Assembly: GCF_000376565.1 (NCBI RefSeq)
Contig: NZ_BARG01000027.1
Span: 1 to 64,000, forward strand
Length of the DNA stretch: 64,000 nt
Source: Streptomyces hokutonensis
GTDB lineage: Bacteria; Actinomycetota; Actinomycetes; Streptomycetales; Streptomycetaceae
Direction: 5' to 3'
Numbering within the stretch: position 1 is the stretch's first letter; each line of letters starts with the position of its first letter. The translations under genes were made by a program, and so were the position numbers. The notes under the pieces were generated by a model, which saw only the letters and a program-made list of their open reading frames with translations, had not been told where the DNA came from and did not search any database. This document shows positions 62,335 through 64,000 of the stretch, in pieces.

Positions 62335-63742
62335 ACGTGGCGCGGTCCCCGGACGTCGTGCCGTCCGTGATCCACCAGCGGGTGGCGGGCTCGCCGTAGA
62401 AGCCGAACTTGGCGTCGGCACCCCAGTTCAGGATCAGTTCGTCCTTGCCGTCCCCGTCGAAGTCGGCGGCCCCCACGGGCCGGGCGTGCCGCCACTTCGC
62501 GGGGATCCGCGTGCCGTCCGCCGTGGCCGGCCCGTTGCGCAGGACCGTGGTCCGCCGGGTGCCGTCGATGAGCGTGGCGCCCTCGTACGTGGCGACCAGG
62601 ATGCCGTCCCGGCCGTCGCCGTCCGGATCGGCGGACGCGTAGCCGCCCGGCCCGTAGTCGGTGCGCGCCGACTCGGGTGGCTCGGGCAGTCGGTATGTCA
62701 CCGGGGCGCCGCCGTCGCCGGGATACACGGCGAGCGAGCCGTCGACCTCGGCGGGCTCGGTCTCGTAACCGGGTTCGTCGTTACGGCTGCCGTCGTCGCC
62801 CACGGCCACATCGCGCTGTCCGTCGCCGTCGAAGTCGCCGAACGCGTGAGCGTTGCCGCTCCTCAACTGCCTGGTCGAAGCGGACAGTTGGACACCGCGC
62901 CGGGCCGTGTAGAGCGTGTTGCCGGACTGCTCGCCGTCGCTCACCGCGTGCAGCAGCAGCGAGGTCGCGCGGGGAGTGCCGGACGGGTCGACGGCGTCGG
63001 CGATCAGTTCGCCGTCGGCCCAGGGAAGGCTCGTGTCGGTGCGGGCGGACTTGCCCGAGCGGGTGAAGGGGCCGTACAGCACCACCATCGACGAGTGGTT
63101 GTACGCGAGGCCGGCGAGGTCGTGGTGCCCGTCCCCGTCGAAGTCCCCGCGCACCAGGGACCGTATGCCCAACTTGCTTGCGCTCTGCGGCAGTTGAACC
63201 GGCGTGGCGGAGGCCTTCGCGGTGGCCCCGCCCCAGGTGACGTACGGGACGGTACGCGCCGCGACAACGTTGCCGTCCGACACCATCGAGCCCTGGACGG
63301 ACGTGACGAAGTCGGGGAAACCGTCGCCGTCCAGATCGGCGGTCGTGACGTCCGCGGCGGACACCGAGTCCTTCGGCGTCAACAGCTGTTTGGCCGGCGC
63401 CGGCAGGCCCAGGTCGCCGCGCCCCAGGACCGTGCGCTTCGACGGGTCGAGCCCCTTCGCCGACCCGTAGACCACACCGACCCGTTCGTCGGGGGCGTCC
63501 GCCCCGCCACCATCGACCGCGACCGGCACCACCAGGTCGCGGTATCCGTCGCCGTTGATGTCGTCGGGATCCTTGGAACCCTTGCCCGGAGCGGGAGTTC
63601 GGCTCGCGGCGGCCGTGCTCGGGCCGCCGTCGGAGGAGGCCGACGGTTCACGGGCGGCGGTGCCCTCACCGCTCCCGCAGCCGCTCAGCGGAGCGAGCGC
63701 GGTGCAGACGGCGAGGGTCACTACGGCGATACGCGGCTTCAT
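62300..63742 (-). CDS. FG-GAP/VCBS-repeat lipoprotein
   Basis: 480 residues from ATG 63742. Signal and lipobox ALAPLSGC-GSG, a Ser/Pro linker, then an FG-GAP propeller with six calcium-binding-like loops D-x-(D/N)-G-D-G: DINGDGYRD, DLDGDGFPD, DFDGDGHHD, DFDGDGQRD, DPDGDGRDG, DFDGDGKDE. An integrin-like surface protein of unknown ligand. Convergent overlap with the TetR gene. Confidence 0.88.
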   Translation of the reverse strand: MKPRIAVVTLAVCTALAPLSGCGSGEGTAAREPSASSDGGPSTAAASRTPAPGKGSKDPDDINGDGYRDLVVPVAVDGGGADAPDERVGVVYGSAKGLDPSKRTVLGRGDLGLPAPAKQLLTPKDSVSAADVTTADLDGDGFPDFVTSVQGSMVSDGNVVAARTVPYVTWGGATAKASATPVQLPQSASKLGIRSLVRGDFDGDGHHDLAGLAYNHSSMVVLYGPFTRSGKSARTDTSLPWADGELIADAVDPSGTPRATSLLLHAVSDGEQSGNTLYTARRGVQLSASTRQLRSGNAHAFGDFDGDGQRDVAVGDDGSRNDEPGYETEPAEVDGSLAVYPGDGGAPVTYRLPEPPESARTDYGPGGYASADPDGDGRDGILVATYEGATLIDGTRRTTVLRNGPATADGTRIPAKWRHARPVGAADFDGDGKDELILNWGADAKFGFYGEPATRWWITDGTTSGDRATFTTTDFAPRSS

Positions 63743-63919
63743 CCGCCCCACTCTCGCATCCCCCGTCACACCCGAACCAGGGGAGCCGTGCGGTCGGTGC
63801 GCTTTCGTTGATCGCGGCAGACCGTCCGCCTCGTCGGCATCAACTGGCCGAACGGGGATACCCGTTGGGTGCGTGGCAACCGGACTCGACGCTTGCGCGC
63901 CTGAATTCTCGGAGGAACC

Positions 63920-64000
63920 ATGGCACTCGTCAACGCAAGCTTCGTCGTGCTCGACGCGGTCGAGCCGGAGAAACTCGCCGTGTTCTACACGGAGTTGCTC
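63920..64000 (+). CDS. VOC-family (glyoxalase/bleomycin-resistance-like) protein, truncated by window end
   Basis: Starts at ATG 63920 behind GGAGGA and reads MALVNASFVVLDAVEPEKLA followed by VFYTELL, the first beta-alpha-beta of a vicinal-oxygen-chelate protein (LDAxDPxxLAxFY). Only 27 codons are present. The 177 bp upstream, from the FG-GAP gene start, show only promoter-type DNA. Confidence 0.75.
   Translation, partial: MALVNASFVVLDAVEPEKLAVFYTELL

Overview
The window is chromosomal DNA of a Streptomyces-type actinomycete. It has very high GC, strong third-position GC bias, many GTG starts, purine-rich Shine-Dalgarno sites, short or overlapping intergenic gaps, and typical families (ECF41 sigma factor, ROK and LacI regulators, Tat-exported lactonase, DUF2470 protein behind an iron box, CYP102-type P450s). 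I see about 55 protein genes. I see no rRNA, tRNA, CRISPR array, insertion sequence or prophage, and no PKS/NRPS cluster. The content looks like accessory and metabolic chromosome, rich in small regulator-plus-enzyme pairs.

Layout. (1) 72-9170 is an L-rhamnose utilisation locus: rhamnose isomerase (minus strand) diverges from an ABC importer (ATPase, two permeases, binding lipoprotein), a mutarotase, a secreted BNR_4-type propeller protein and a LacI repressor. Operator-like sites lie in the divergent promoter region. (2) 9272-22802 holds an S33 peptidase, lipoproteins, a membrane-anchored phospholipase-C-like protein, an ECF41 sigma factor, a Cys-rich pentapeptide protein convergent with a stand-alone P450 and its TetR, an iron-box DUF2470 gene, a lactonase-like protein and a FUSC transporter. 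(3) 22810-43385 is a run of regulator/enzyme pairs: CGNR regulator/MDR reductase, FBP zinc-finger protein/DUF3626, esterase with a MalT-like LuxR regulator, AKR-SnoaL, MBL-SDR-PAS/LuxR, a self-sufficient P450-reductase fusion followed by an APH-fold kinase and a ROK regulator, a VanX-type dipeptidase, an SDR and a PHP protein. (4) 43397-46214 carries a secreted GH16-RICIN glucanase, a VanZ protein and a DUF4230 protein. (5) 46470-51094 is a translation-related block: a TetM/OtrA-like ribosomal-protection GTPase diverges from a second PRPP synthetase and an extra EF-Tu gene, with a STAS protein at the end. (6) 51251-64000 contains MarR with aldehyde and alcohol dehydrogenases, a GlxA-type AraC regulator divergent from an NADP oxidoreductase, DUF1304-TetR, an amidohydrolase-permease pair with a divergent TetR, an FG-GAP lipoprotein and the start of a VOC protein.

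How it works together. The best-supported system is rhamnose uptake and isomerisation under LacI control, with an exported propeller protein that may act on rhamnose-containing polysaccharide outside the cell. Most other modules are local one-regulator, one-enzyme units, and several have clear palindromic operators that I located by eye. The most unusual sequence features are a 159-bp tandem duplication across two overlapping convergent gene ends (15187-15504), a 16-codon ORF ATGA-coupled on both sides inside the rhamnose transporter operon (3008-3058), a three-operator array next to a CGNR-type regulator (23391-23489), and the ribosomal-protection/PRPP/EF-Tu block with a possible leader peptide (48283-48396). 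All function calls rest on motif and family recognition; no searches were run.
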